A DNA stretch of 64,000 nt from contig MU385714.1 of the NCBI GenBank assembly GCA_022497155.1, forward strand, positions 930,001 to 994,000, written 5' to 3'. Within the stretch, counting starts at the first letter, position 1; every line of letters starts with the position of its first letter. Origin of the DNA: Whalleya microplaca. Taxonomy: Eukaryota > Ascomycota > Sordariomycetes > Xylariales > Xylariaceae. The position numbers and the translations under genes are program-made. Of the stretch, positions 36,244-48,289 are shown piece by piece. The notes beneath the pieces were generated by a model that made no database searches, was not told where the DNA came from, and was given only the letters and a program-made list of their open reading frames with translations.

Positions 36244-36925
36244 TACAAGACGAGTAGTGCTGATATAGGATTGTCATCTGGAAGTCCTACTTGACCATTG
36301 CAGAGACCTCACGCATGAATTAGGTTGCATCTATTCTGAGTACCCCTTGGATTCGGCTTGTGCCAACGTGCGTCGCTGATATGGATTTTGAGGTTTGATG
36401 TCGGATTTTGCATGGCAAAGGCGTTTGTAAGCGTTCGTTCTAGGGATGGCTTACGCATAGATCATACCCCTGGTATATACCCAACGAGTTGCTTTTTTCA
36501 TATTTATGAGTAATGAGATTGTGACTTATGACAGTAGCTGATGCATTATGTTTGTACAGATAGATTATTGTTCTGTCCCCTTCCCATGTTCAGATTGCTG
36601 AAGTGCGATTTAGACTAACTTATTGAAACCAACCTAAGGTAGACGCCATGACAATGCTGTCTATCGCAACAACACCCATTTTTGCATACCGGGGAGAAAA
36701 TTGTTACATAGTCTTTGCAACTCTAGGATGTGTTATTAAACCTAGACGTATATGCCTAGATAGGAATCTCACTTCGATCCGATATCAAAAAGCCTAACAA
36801 GACAGACAGAGGGGGTTGCTCGATCCCATGTGTCGTGCCATTGGGAATTTGAACAGATATAAGGTCGGTTCCCGGTCCAATATGCAAGCCTTGTTAAGGG
36901 GTAGAGAACAGAAGAGCACACGACC
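36244..36925. other. Convergent 3' flanks, no gene seen
   Basis: 682 bp between stops, ordinary composition, no feature recognised. Confidence 0.55.
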
Positions 36926-38103
36926 TTATTGATGCTCAGGGGTCTCAGACGATTCAGGCATTGGACCACCCCCTGTCACGATTATCTCCTCCACGACTAC
37001 AACGACCGTGCCATCCTCCTGCTCCACGATGTGCTCCTGCCGATGAGGCGAGCCAGGGACCATGACCCATTCCTTGAGCTCCGGCTCCCAGCGGTGTCTG
37101 CGAGCGCCATGCCATAATCAGCACATATTCAGCGGGACATATACATACACACGCAACCAGCAAGGAGGGAGATACGGCGAGTTTGGAGAAATAGTAAAGA
37201 ACATCGAATCAACACTCATCAAACTCACCCGGCCCACTCAGTGGTAGTCAAGCTCTTCGGCCCGTACTCATCCGACAGGATCTTATCGAACGCGTACGGC
37301 ACGGTGGCCGGCACGCCCTCGAACTCGCTGCGGCGCATGGGGTAGAGCTCCGTGGTGCGGTACTTGTGCTCGTTCTTGCAGCTCCAGACGCCCGGGCTGG
37401 CCACGGGGTCCCGCTCCGCCAGCGCCGTGATGTCGATGTACATGCCGTTGCTGACGTCGATCCAGCGGGCGTCGATGATGTTCGCGCCGTTGCCCCGCCC
37501 GAGGTCCGCGTGGTGCGGGTTGATGTCCAGGAGGTACGTCCTGTGGACCTCCTCCTTCTCCTTGCCCCCGTCTCCCTCACCCGATCCCTCGTCTGAGCTA
37601 GGGGTTTCGCCGCCGGCGTACTTGTTTCCGGGGACGTGGTACTCGTGCAGGGTGCCGTTGAAGTACAACGCCAGGCGCGCCATGGTGGCAGCCGTCACCT
37701 GCACGTCGAGGTCGTAGTCCCACGGCATGATGCGGCCGTTCCACCACCAGCCCAGCAGCGAGCCGTGCGCCAGCCAGGTCTCGACGCCGAGGGCGCGGAA
37801 CGTGCTCAGGTACGCGCGGATCAGGTGGCGCAGCGCCGCGCGGTGCTCGGCGTACGCTATCGTCCCGTTGAAGTACCGCGCATCGTAGTGGCCCAGCTCG
37901 AGGGTCGTGCCCGGCTCGTGGAAGTACTTCGTCTCCTTCGGCTTCTCGGAGGGCTTCTTGTGGCTCTTGGGGTCCGGGGCTGGCTCTGGCTCTGGGTCCG
38001 GGTACGGGTCACGGGGAGAGAGCTGATCGTCGATGGCCGTTGTTGTGCTGGCGAAGGCGAGGGTAGTTAGGACGGCGAGGAGGAGGAGACGTAGAGTGTG
38101 CAT
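36926..38103 (-). CDS. LicD-family protein (Mnn4-like phosphotransferase domain), secreted or lumenal
   Basis: Two exons (38103-37229, 37097-36926) encode 348 residues. A signal peptide at about 1-23 (LRLLLLAVLTTLAFASTTTA) precedes an acidic Pro-rich stretch with PDPEPEPAPDP, so the product enters the secretory pathway; no other membrane segment is seen. The LicD domain starts near residue 85. The key motif AHGSLLGWWWNGRIMPWDYD is at 112-131, with the Asp triad D129/D131/D133. LLDINPHHADLGRGNGANIIDARWIDVSNGMYIDITAL is further typical LicD text. Family role: phosphodiester transfer in surface glycans; in fungi Mnn4-type LicD proteins promote mannosylphosphate addition in the Golgi. The tail after the intron is Val/Glu-rich. 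An acidic insert (GETPSSDEGSGEGDGG) interrupts the domain near residue 165-180. Confidence 0.9.
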
Positions 38104-39666
38104 GTTCGAGTGAGGGGGGACGACCGACGATGTCCGAGCACGGCGGCATACACTGGATTCATATGGGACACGTCTATAGCCAAAGCATTTAAACGACGGC
38201 GTTGGATTATATTACGGTCGAGGGATGCTCGAAAGTGTCATCTAGTCTAAGTGTTGACTCAGCTGTTCACTCGAACTCAAACCTCCAGCGTCTTGCGTAC
38301 TTGAGCATCATATGATGGCGACTTTCCAGTCTCCGGCGATGAAGACTTGGGACGCTTCCTGGAGTTATACATCGGGCTTCCAAGGCTGTGATACATGTAT
38401 CGTAAGGTTATAGATCGTCCTTGAAACTCAGAAGTGTGTGCAGAGGATTTGAGATTAATGTGGTAGGCTCGGCAAAGCCTGTTAACTGCTGGACATGCCA
38501 TCTGGTACTATGCCCGGCGATGGTGCATGAGTTTTCCAGAAGTCTGGTGGTGGCTCAGGAGGGTAAAGTTGTATATAAACCTTAAGAAATCAGGAACAAG
38601 GGGAAGACCGGTGTAGGAATATTGATAAGCTAGCCAAATCAAAACATCCCAGGGGTCCAGGATACAGGAGAGTTCATACGAACCCTTGAGAGACATCCAT
38701 ATCGGTGTAAGTCTTCACCTTAGAAGGAAGTTAATCTCATAAGAATGGTTGTATGACTTGAACCCCTTAGTAAGAGTGCGCGTCTACTGAACTGACTGTA
38801 ATGCTCATTTGTAATTGGTTTGAGGACGAAATCCTTCGTTGCGCCTACAACACAGGACATTTGAATCCTGTCACAGCAATTCCTTATTTGACATATAAGA
38901 ATTCAACATAGCAATACCAATGAAAGCTTTACCTATGGAGCGCTTGGATATGACATTAGGCTTAGGCACGTCAATCAACTTTATTACTCTTAGCTTGTCG
39001 GGCCATCTAGATATAGTCTACCAGGCAATGGTAGTATGGAGCCGTCGAGCTTATGCGGCTGAGTTGAAGCGCCCGTCGGCTTTCATGTCAACGGCCTGCC
39101 GGTCATCTTCAGCTACTGGCATAAGTTCTGGCATGAAACGTACTACACATTTAACTTTGATGATGTGACGCGTGTAAACCTACCGACATACCGACTGCTC
39201 ACGTCACTGAGCATATACTTTTTAATCCTAACGGTCGTTCTGGTATAAAGTAGATTATTTGGGCATGACTTCAGGGGTAATGATCTACCGAAGAAGCTTG
39301 TTCAAGCTTGTGGCATATCGTTCCCATGTAAAGTCACGGGCAGATCGCCTTGTGTTCATCATTAATAATGGCTAGCAGGCAACCAATTCTACTAAACAAA
39401 ACAGAAAAAGACCGATTATTCTCATTGGCATAGTCACATCACACGGCCATTGCGAATGTAGAGATCAGATAACTCATCAATATCTGACATTTATTCCATG
39501 TACGCCACAAGGACCCAACTGCTCACGATATCAGATCACTCAGTACCATCGGAAAAATGCTAGCTACCAAACATGCAGGTTACCTAGCAGGCCATCCATA
39601 GAGAGCTAGCTACTTAATCTTTATAGAAACCCTACGTGAAGGGTTATAACGGGTCCTCTAGACAGC
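38104..39666. other. Intergenic, 1.6 kb, no gene recognised
   Basis: It contains the LicD gene's promoter on the left and the MRE11 3' flank on the right. Short frames only; no repeats or RNA genes. Confidence 0.5.
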
Positions 39667-42024
39667 TTAGCGCCGGCGAGCCCGTGAAGCCGGGACAGAC
39701 TCGAAGGGATCATCCGAGATCTCATCATCGCTGATCTCCATAGGCTGCTGCTGCGACGTCTTCTGTGAAGAGAAGTTGAGTTGAGTCTGTCGCGTCTTCG
39801 GTGCAGCGGCCGCGGCTCGCGAGGGCTGTGATCTAGTGGAGGCCGCTCTCGTTGTCGTGGCGCGCTTTGGCGGCGGAGCTGGGGGATCGAAATCATCATC
39901 ATCCATTACGACGTCCTCATCCTCGTCTGAGTCCTGCTCGAAGACTTGGGCCTTGCGGCCTCGGCCCTTGGCGGCAGGTGCTTTTTTGGCGGGAGCCTTT
40001 GCGGGAGCCTTTGCGGGAGCCGCCTTTGATTTGGCTGCTGCTGCCTTTGGGCGACCCCTTGTTTTCGGCGCGGGGGTTTCTTCCTCGACGTCGTCTATTT
40101 CCTCGTTCTCGTCGTCGTCTTCTACGATTTTAGCCGCTTTCCGTCCACGGCCTTTTGTTTGAGTCGGTTGCGATTTCGACTCAGCAGCAAGTGCTGCATT
40201 ATCGATGGCCTCAGGCTGATCCTCCCAGTGGCCGTCAAGATCCGAATCCCATTCAACTGGTTTAGGCTTATATGCACGTTTTTTCACTTTCAAGGTGCCT
40301 TTAGAGAACTGTTGCTCGAGCTTCTCCTTGTATTTCGCCATCGCGCTCTCGAGGTCTTCGTCTTTCTCTTCCAAAGATAATATCTGTTTGACTTGTCCGG
40401 AGAGTGACTCGCTCACGAAAGCCTCCATAGCATGCTTGTCGTCGTTTTTCACGAACTGATTGACTGCATCACCAAATGGCGCTTGAGGTAGAATCTTCAG
40501 TGATTGTGTCTGTGCCAAGAAATATTCCTCGACTAGTTTGTCGACCCTGAGTTGATCCAATTCTCCGAGGCCTTCCAACACCTCCTCGGGAAGCGCTTCA
40601 TTGATCTGAATCTTTCCTGTTGTACGTTAATATTGTTCGTCGGATATCAGGTTCGGAAAACCTACTCTGAACTGTCTTCTTTCGGTAGAAATACACTACG
40701 TCATTGATATTGGCAACCTTGCCCTGGAACCGGTTGGAGAAACGTTGCGGATTTTCAATATCATACTGGCCACCATCTGGGGCAGTGTATTCGACTTTAA
40801 GACGAATTAGGGGTAGCGGCGGACCATTATTTACGGCGTCTTCCTCTTGAATCGATTCCCATTCAGCCTTTGCTTCATCAATCATTTCCTCGACGACTTC
40901 CATCAATTTTCGCGTGAGTTCCTGGCGGTTGTCTTTCTTCTTTTCCAGGCCCTTGAACCTCTTATCACTTGCTAAGATAATTTCGCCCGTCATGAACGGT
41001 CGAACTGTCTTTAGTCGGTGTTTCTCCACGTTGAACTCCTTCCCCGTGACACTGAGTATAGCGACATGCTTTGCCTCGGCTTCACCCGGTACTAGTGATG
41101 TAGCGACGGACGATCCCGGCTGCATAACATGAAAACCGGTCTCCGGGTTATGGGTCGGATCAATCTTACACTCATGCTCGTGGCCCCAGACAACTAAGTC
41201 GAGCCATTCGGGCAACATGTTCTCAGGTAGATAACCAGTCGCAGTGTGAGCATGATGGTTTTGGTGAACAGTAAGTAGATTGAACCAGTCGCCTGTCTGC
41301 TGATTCGGCCTGAACCATTTCACATTGTGGTCGCGGAAATTCCGAAACATGCGCTCATCACGCACATTACTTATCCCGTAAAGTGCCAGCTTGGTCTGGC
41401 CCTTCTGAAGTAGCACAGGTTTAGTTTCTATATTGTCGGCTTGAGGGACACGCCCAAAATAGTTGATCAGTCCAGCCACCTGCAGCAGGTCCAGGGAACA
41501 AAAGTTACCCGGACCGCTGGGATCGTCGTGATTTCCATGAATGGAGAAGACAGGAATAGAGATGTTGATGTCGGGGTCTTCGTAGTTCACATGCCCAAAA
41601 GCGCCGTTAAAGACTTCGTTCGCATCGCTTAAAAACTGCAGCTCACAAGGTTTCATGCCAAGGCAGTTTTTCCGCAATGACCGCATGACCTGGAACATGG
41701 ACTTTCTGGATGGCTTGTTATCGTGGAATAAGTCTCCGCCCAGCAACACCATGTCAACCTGTCTTGTAAGCGAATAGGCCTCAAGCTTGGGGTTCAACTC
41801 TTACTAACATCCTCCTTCCGGGCCAGGTTCATAACCTCGTCGAATGATTTCCAGCTATCATCACCGCGGGTTTGATCGCGCTCCTCATAGCCCACATGAC
41901 TATCGGAAGCTACAAGGATACGAATCGTATCCGCGCCTATTCTCAATGTATAATTAGTTTCCATATAGGAACACTAGAAATCTTCATGTTACCTAATCGT
42001 ACCTGTGAATTGTGATTGTGCCAT
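39667..42024 (-). CDS. MRE11: Double-strand break repair nuclease Mre11
   Basis: Four exons (42024-42003, 41936-41809, 41758-40666, 40616-39667) encode 730 residues. All calcineurin-like phosphoesterase motifs are present: ASDSHVG (D19, H21), [13 protein letters not shown] (D59), [18 protein letters not shown] and VVWGHEHEC. The Mre11 DNA-binding/capping region follows (about 290-420), including [22 protein letters not shown]. The C-terminal third is low in order. It has alternating acidic runs and Lys/Ala/Gly/Arg-rich DNA-binding sequence, including a three-times repeated AKAP tetrapeptide region near 39985-40022. Role: nuclease of the Mre11-Rad50-Nbs1 complex in break sensing, end resection and telomere upkeep, in the nucleus. 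The first exon is only 22 nt, encoding MAQSQFT. Confidence 0.96.
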
Positions 42025-42739
42025 TCTCAATGAAGACGCCGATGAGATTAGGCAGAAATATATGTAAGATGAAAAGAACTCCGGTTATGAACGTACAGCT
42101 CAACATGTATGAGATCACATCCTCGTTTGCAATTCCTGAGAAATTCTAGGCAGTCACCTTTTGTTGCTAGATTTCCCCTGCAAGCTTGGCTGAGATGTCC
42201 AGCTGAGAAGAGAAGACGCGGTGCGCGTTTGCCCCTCTGACTCGTGGTCACGTGCGGATCCCCGTGCTCCCCATTTAATTCATGAAGTACCTTATACCTA
42301 GGAATACAAAATTGCTGACATAATGCTCCCAACTACATACAGACTTCAAATCACATGGAAAATATATGTATATAGCTAGATATATCATTCGAGTTGAGCT
42401 GGTAAAATTCCATATTATTTCGCTACCGTTAATCTAGTTCTTATCAGCCAGGTCTAGATTTCGACCAGTGGCCAGCCAGTCATCATACAAGCCAAATGTG
42501 CGCTGATGCAAAACGTATTCTTCCAATGGGGCATCCCCCATTCCAGTCCCGAGATCTGAAGCCTGATCCATCCCTGAAGCTGACCCATACCCACCAAAAT
42601 AGCAATAGCGCCTTACCCTGACCTCAGCCCAGGCCAGATAATTGAATCCGAACCCAAATGTACAATAGCCCCTGATGATGCATTACGTCTCGTGTAGTTT
42701 TGGAGCATGTGCTCCTTGCACCGTGTTCGCGCTCCATGC
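42025..42739. other. Intergenic between MRE11 and the TCP11-family gene
   Basis: 715 bp, with the MRE11 promoter on the left and the 3' flank of the next gene on the right. No other feature is seen. Confidence 0.55.
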
Positions 42740-45700
42740 TCATGCCGGTCCTGGTGTTGCAGTAGCAACGTCCCTGTCAACTCTCTCGGCGACAGTTTCC
42801 CACCATATTCCATGGGTTTCCCGATCTACGGCTCCCACCCTGACAATCTCATCAACCACCTCTCGTACCTTTTCAACAAACTCAGGTAACCCGAGACTGA
42901 CGAGCTTCTCGCCCGCAGTGCTTGTGGCCTTGACCTTCTCGCTCGCTGACCCAGCTTGTAACCGGGAGAGAATATGACCTCTTACTCGGGTGAGGAGCAG
43001 TCTTAATACCGGCTCTCTCGGATCCGTATTGTCACGCTTGGCATCTGCGCTGGCTGTAAGGACCTTGGTGACCAGGGCTTGAAGATGTGTCTTTGTGGCC
43101 GCAGGCATCGACCGCCCAGCTTCCAGAGCTGCCATGATGCCGTGAACCGCAGTGGAATGGGAAAGCGGCTTCTCATCATCATCCATAGACTCGAGAACAC
43201 TGAAGATGCGGCCAGCTTCAGTCTTCCAGGGCGCGCGAACATCACGCTTGAGAAGATTCTTGCATTGCAGGAGAATTGCGCCGGCAGTAACGACACGAAA
43301 CGACTGACGGCCAATACGAGTACGGCGTTTTGCGTCAAGAGCAAGTGGCTCTGGCACAGTTTCTGCAGGTGGTGATGGTTGTGTAAACTCGTCTAATAGC
43401 ATCTGCCAATAGATCTTGTCCGGTGTAGGCCTCGAGCGTGGGTGGTTGATACTCTCTGGATCTCGGCGTGCAACCTCGGCATATACTTTATTGCGCGCAG
43501 TTCGCCACGATGCTTCCGCACGTGATAATGAGACCGCGCCGCTGTCCAGCTCCTCGGCAAACCTCTTGGCTTCGTATGCCGGAGCATGCTTAACAAGATT
43601 TGGTGCCGCAACCTGCAGCATATAGTTTGCATAATCGTAGAGCATAATATCAATGAACAAAATGAGGGCTTCGAGGCGATCGACCACATGGCCTTGGCTT
43701 AGTTTATTATCGATCAAGTCTTTTACCTCATCGTCGCGAACGGGAGCGCAAAGCTTAGGGAGGAGCGAACCCATCGAGGAGAAGAAATTCTCGTATGAGA
43801 AAGAACCAGCCAAGAACTGACGCTGGGCTACCTCCGTATCGAGAATCTCCCCAATGAAGTTGTACATAGATGCGCTGGGTTTGACCAAATGTTGAAGTCT
43901 ATCCTTGATGTAGTTGGCCATGATAATAAGGTAGTGGAACTCTTTTTGCTCGTCTCTTGGGCCTGCTTTCAGATCCTTGAAGAGTGGTTCCATGCGAAGT
44001 TTGTGTTGCTCTTGGAAATGCTCATATTCGATACGATACTCGCGGTTGATGGCCAATTCGTGAACAATGAACCGATTGTCCGGAAGTATCGGAGGATAGC
44101 TCGATTGGAGTATACTCTGCTCTAATTCCTGCTTGCTAGGCGGCGTTGGTGGCGGCGTCAGCGTCTGGAGCTGCGATGACACAACATGTTCTGCCTCGGC
44201 ATGATCTTCCATGGAGTTGTCACTGCCTAGTGAATGTTCGGCAGCCCTTGGTTTTGTGTCACCAGCTGGTTTCTTTGCTGCTCTGGCCTTCCTCGCTTGC
44301 TTTACGGCGTCGAAAATCATCTTCTTCCCCTGTTGGGCACCAGCAAGTCTCTTGATCCGAACCATAAGCATCAATTGGTTGTCCTTGACGCTTTGTCGAT
44401 AAGACTCGGTGATGACCTCTTCGGTACGGTCCTTGACGGTTTGAAGTATCGCGTCTAATTCCACGAACTGTAAGATCATGACTTCGACCAACGCATTCGA
44501 ATCACGGGCCTTCCACGCTATGAAGGCATTATGGAACGTCGCGTATGCCTCCGGCAGAGCATCTTGCAGCCCAGGCGGCGGTGTATAGTTATTCATCAGG
44601 GTCAGTCGAGATAGGATATTCTCGAACGAGATGAGTAAATCCCGTGCCTTGGCGACAAGATCCTGTAACTGTGGATTAGCAAGATCATCGCGAGCGATGG
44701 GTTGCCCTTGAGAAGATCCAACCTGCTCCTGTTCTCCCTTGTGATCCTTGTTACTAAGAACCTGGGTGGGATGTCCTAGAATTAAAAAGGCACTCAAAAA
44801 CGTGCGCACAGCCGCCATTTCGTCGACGGACCCAACTTCACCCTCCTTTAAGCCACATATACGCAGGACTCTCGCTGTGACCGTGAGCACCCTCTCTTGG
44901 GCCAGAAGCTCAACCACCTTCTCGAACGACGTTTCCCTAACGCCGTCGATATTCAACCCAAGCTCGGAAAATTCGTGCACGGCCTTCTTCCTCAACGCCC
45001 CTCTCCACCACCACTGAATCTTGGATGCCGCAACATCGTCGCTCATCACAACGACATCACTCATGCTGGATGATTCTTGCTCGTCCTCTTCTGGCAGGCT
45101 GCCTGAGTCGGACTTCTTGGTCGTCACGCTTTGGCCTCTCGACCGTCTAGCGGACTGACGACTGCGTAATTCTTCCCTTCTCTTTTCGGCCTCGGCCAGT
45201 CGCTCTTCCATTTGCGCCTTGAGCTTACGCAGCTCCTGTTCCCTTTTCTCTTTCATGCCCTCGGCGACCGCTTTGGCACGTTTTACTTCCTCGGCACACG
45301 CAGCTACGATCTCGGCTAAGTTCTTCTCCCTCGCCTGCGCGGCTGCTAACGCGCGCTCTTCGGAATTCGAGTTTTTTATATGGGCAGCCTTTGCCAGGGC
45401 GGCCCTTACACGCACCTTTTCAGCATGCGCAGCTCTGTCAGCCAGACGCGCTTTCCGATCCTCCAGAATGGAAGCACGGCGCAGCTGCTGAGCAATATAC
45501 TTGCTCTGAGGGCCGCCATGGTGGCTGAAACCATGAGAAGACCGCGAGTGCGCAGAAGAGATGGAGTTACGACGCGATGAGGCAGACGAGTCTTTTCGTC
45601 GAATTTGACTTGGGCGGTAAAATCGGGCGGCAATATGTGGAGGTGGGGTATAGATTCTATTTTCCTCCTCGTTTGTAGAAAACGCCATGTCAAGGTCGGC

Positions 45701-46015
45701 GTCTATAGATGTCGGATCAGGCGAGCCGATAGACTCCTCGAGATTCCGGGAGGGGTCGGTCAGGTTTGTGGAAGCGCGACGCATGGTGACGGTATTGTTG
45801 TCGGGTGCGTCTTCGACGATCCCTTCTCTAACTAACTTGAGGGGCATCCGCGAGGTGAGTTTGCGAGGCACAACAAAGAAGGTCGGCCTCGATGCTGTGT
45901 GCGACGCTGGATTGGTGGGTATATGCCGTGGACTGGCTTTGTTTGACGTCGTGAAGCGACTAATCGGGATTATATGTCGTGCTGTCTCGTTTGTTCGACG
46001 TAGTCTTTCTGTCAC
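42740..46015 (-). CDS. SOK1: TCP11 (T-complex 11) domain protein, Sok1-like
   Basis: A single exon gives 1,091 residues. Another in-frame ATG at 45847 (MPLKLVREG, residue 57) is a possible true start. The N-terminus is Ser/Arg-rich (about 130-170). A long basic helical segment, probably a coiled coil, spans about 180-290, and an IQ-like motif (AASKIQWWWRGALRKK) lies at about 329-345. The TCP11 domain occupies the C-terminal half, with DNRFIVHELAINREYRIEY, LIIMANYIKDRLQHLVKP, LDTEVAQRQFL and ALILFIDIMLYDYANYML. Family role: yeast Sok1 acts with or beside the cAMP-PKA pathway when overexpressed; the biochemical activity is not known. The IQ-like site hints at calmodulin or myosin-light-chain binding, which is inference. 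Confidence 0.9.
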   Translation of the reverse strand: MTERLRRTNETARHIIPISRFTTSNKASPRHIPTNPASHTASRPTFFVVPRKLTSRMPLKLVREGIVEDAPDNNTVTMRRASTNLTDPSRNLEESIGSPDPTSIDADLDMAFSTNEEENRIYTPPPHIAARFYRPSQIRRKDSSASSRRNSISSAHSRSSHGFSHHGGPQSKYIAQQLRRASILEDRKARLADRAAHAEKVRVRAALAKAAHIKNSNSEERALAAAQAREKNLAEIVAACAEEVKRAKAVAEGMKEKREQELRKLKAQMEERLAEAEKRREELRSRQSARRSRGQSVTTKKSDSGSLPEEDEQESSSMSDVVVMSDDVAASKIQWWWRGALRKKAVHEFSELGLNIDGVRETSFEKVVELLAQERVLTVTARVLRICGLKEGEVGSVDEMAAVRTFLSAFLILGHPTQVLSNKDHKGEQEQVGSSQGQPIARDDLANPQLQDLVAKARDLLISFENILSRLTLMNNYTPPPGLQDALPEAYATFHNAFIAWKARDSNALVEVMILQFVELDAILQTVKDRTEEVITESYRQSVKDNQLMLMVRIKRLAGAQQGKKMIFDAVKQARKARAAKKPAGDTKPRAAEHSLGSDNSMEDHAEAEHVVSSQLQTLTPPPTPPSKQELEQSILQSSYPPILPDNRFIVHELAINREYRIEYEHFQEQHKLRMEPLFKDLKAGPRDEQKEFHYLIIMANYIKDRLQHLVKPSASMYNFIGEILDTEVAQRQFLAGSFSYENFFSSMGSLLPKLCAPVRDDEVKDLIDNKLSQGHVVDRLEALILFIDIMLYDYANYMLQVAAPNLVKHAPAYEAKRFAEELDSGAVSLSRAEASWRTARNKVYAEVARRDPESINHPRSRPTPDKIYWQMLLDEFTQPSPPAETVPEPLALDAKRRTRIGRQSFRVVTAGAILLQCKNLLKRDVRAPWKTEAGRIFSVLESMDDDEKPLSHSTAVHGIMAALEAGRSMPAATKTHLQALVTKVLTASADAKRDNTDPREPVLRLLLTRVRGHILSRLQAGSASEKVKATSTAGEKLVSLGLPEFVEKVREVVDEIVRVGAVDRETHGIWWETVAERVDRDVATATPGPA

Positions 46016-48289
46016 GGGCCACCGTCAACAACAACAAAGTGACGCAGGTGGGAACGAGTGGGAAACGGAACTACGACCGCGCTGAAAGGTTCAAGAGATA
46101 TTTAAAACTCGAGATGTTGCAAACGAGTCAATGAGAGGAAGAATATAAGAAAGAGTAGTCGAGCTGCAACACAGAGAAGAGAAATGTTACAGACTCGAAA
46201 GGTTTCCAACCTGACGGAATTGGGAAAATGAATAATACTAAGTTAAGTTTCTACCTAAGGGTTTGGATAGAATGCAAGCAGAAGAGAAGGCTGCTCAGGT
46301 GCTGGGCTGGTAAGTAGAATTGACTGCAGGGCAGCACTGCAGGGCAGGGTGGGAGGGAGTGTGATGAAATGACGGAAGGATCGTCTGTGGTCACCAAAGC
46401 TGCGAAGACAGAGGTTATGTAGCTAGTGTATGCATCTACCTGGTAAGTATGTAGATACGACGTAGTGCGTATAAGTAAGGTAGTTATGTAAGGATGTAGT
46501 TTCGAGCGAGTCCACTGAAGTGAAACAGGAAGATTCATCAGTGGTGTCGGGTACGCTTACTAGGCTAGGTATGTATGTATGTATGCAACAGGCACAGATG
46601 ACAGGCGCTGTCAACCGATGACTCTACCTTATTACCTTCAGAGTTCAGACCCTTTATCGGCTTGTAATAGTTTATTAGGATACATACAACTTTGTTATCG
46701 CTGTGTCCAGTACTAGATGACTGCTTAACTGCATACTTACTAGGTAGCTGCATGGCTCCTGAACAGTCAGCAATACTAATAAGACATGACGTTCTTTCTG
46801 TTTCCATCTCATCCGCGTTCGTTGTTTTTCTCTGGTTCGTAAAATCAACCTGACTTGCGCAATTCTGTCGCAGGCCGGCGTTACCGCACGTAGTAAAGCC
46901 CGTCATTTTTTAGCGGCAATTTCCCAGGTGCTAGGATCTGGGGTGGCCTGGCAGGCCTGGGCCCTGTCAATGAATGCTGCATGCACTAAAGATAGCATCA
47001 TCATCATCATAGCCAAAAGATCTCCATAGCCATCTTCTGACGTTGATTCGATCTCACCCTGCTCCACGCAGCACCTTTCATACCACTACGATTCTTTTCG
47101 TCTCTAGTTAATGATTTATCAAACTCCACCTACTTATACTATGTACCATACCTACAGATCTGCTGACTAGATGACCCCCTTGGCAATAACCCCGTGACCC
47201 CGGGACCCCGGATCCGGCTCCGTTGCAGGCCAATAACAATGTGATTATACAACCCCTAGATACAAATCCGAGTCTCAGTCTCCTATCCCTTCGTTATTCA
47301 ATAGTTGCAATAATCAGAGCTGCTAGATGGGCGAAGAAAAACTATGCGCTATTGTCGTAGAAGTTACCCAAACAGCTAAGTCTAAACTCTAAGATACAAC
47401 TAGTTGGATCACAACATGATTAAGGGTAATTCGACAGTTAGTAAAGTCAACCAACTCACGTCTATACCCAGATTCCCCTTCACATTTGTTCCCAGTGTAG
47501 AGCTAGTTCACAACATTCGCCAGAAGGTGAATCTCTGAAACTGCTGAAAACTCAAATCAAGCCTACGACTAGGCAATTGTTGACATTTTCAACTCTACAG
47601 CAAGGGGAAATCTTGAATAAACCAATCCTGCTTCGAACAGTGGTACAAACGACTGATGAATATTAACCACATATACCAGCAATATTTGTACCCAAACCCA
47701 AGAGTCTTCGGGGAAACATTGCAGACTCTCGCTTGCTAAGAAGTAATACGCCAAGTCGATACCTATTAGAGTTTATCTTTAAACTCTGGCAGAGTCTGCC
47801 TGAGACTATTTATAAAGCTATTGATCTCTCTAGCGTGCTTGAGTATAATTATTATGAGTTAACTGGCCTTTAAACCTCGCCAATTTTGGCAAAATATCAG
47901 GGGTTAAAATATATATTGTTTAAAAGTAAGGACTGGCTTCGAAGTTCCAGGAATGCGAGGCGCTATATATTGTATATGAATCTCTGCATTTTCGTAACCT
48001 GTCTCGTAGACCTGTTCAGAATGCACTCCAACATAACTAGACAATCAATTATCCTAAGGTTATATACTGAAAAAAGTATCGTGGTCGAATTTCTTTGTTG
48101 GATAGGGATGGGTTCAACCATCTCCTTTCCGCAACCAGCCTTAGTTCCTCCCTAACTTACTCCCTACAGGTGTGCATCGCTTTGTATCAGACGCCAAATA
48201 GGATCTTGAAGCCATGCAGATATTCACAGGATTTACATCTAGCACGCGCATTGTACACCACTCAATTCTCTCAATTTGAAACAGATACA
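46016..48289. other. Intergenic, 2.3 kb, divergent promoters
   Basis: It holds the promoter of the TCP11-family gene on the left and of the kinase-like gene on the right. Short repeats such as TATG runs (46567-46583) and CAT runs (46999-47010) are seen. I recognise no gene. Confidence 0.5.

Noticed and set aside
38840..38880. tRNA-like T-arm (hairpin around ATTTGAA)
   Set aside because: No matching D-arm, anticodon arm or acceptor stem could be laid out.
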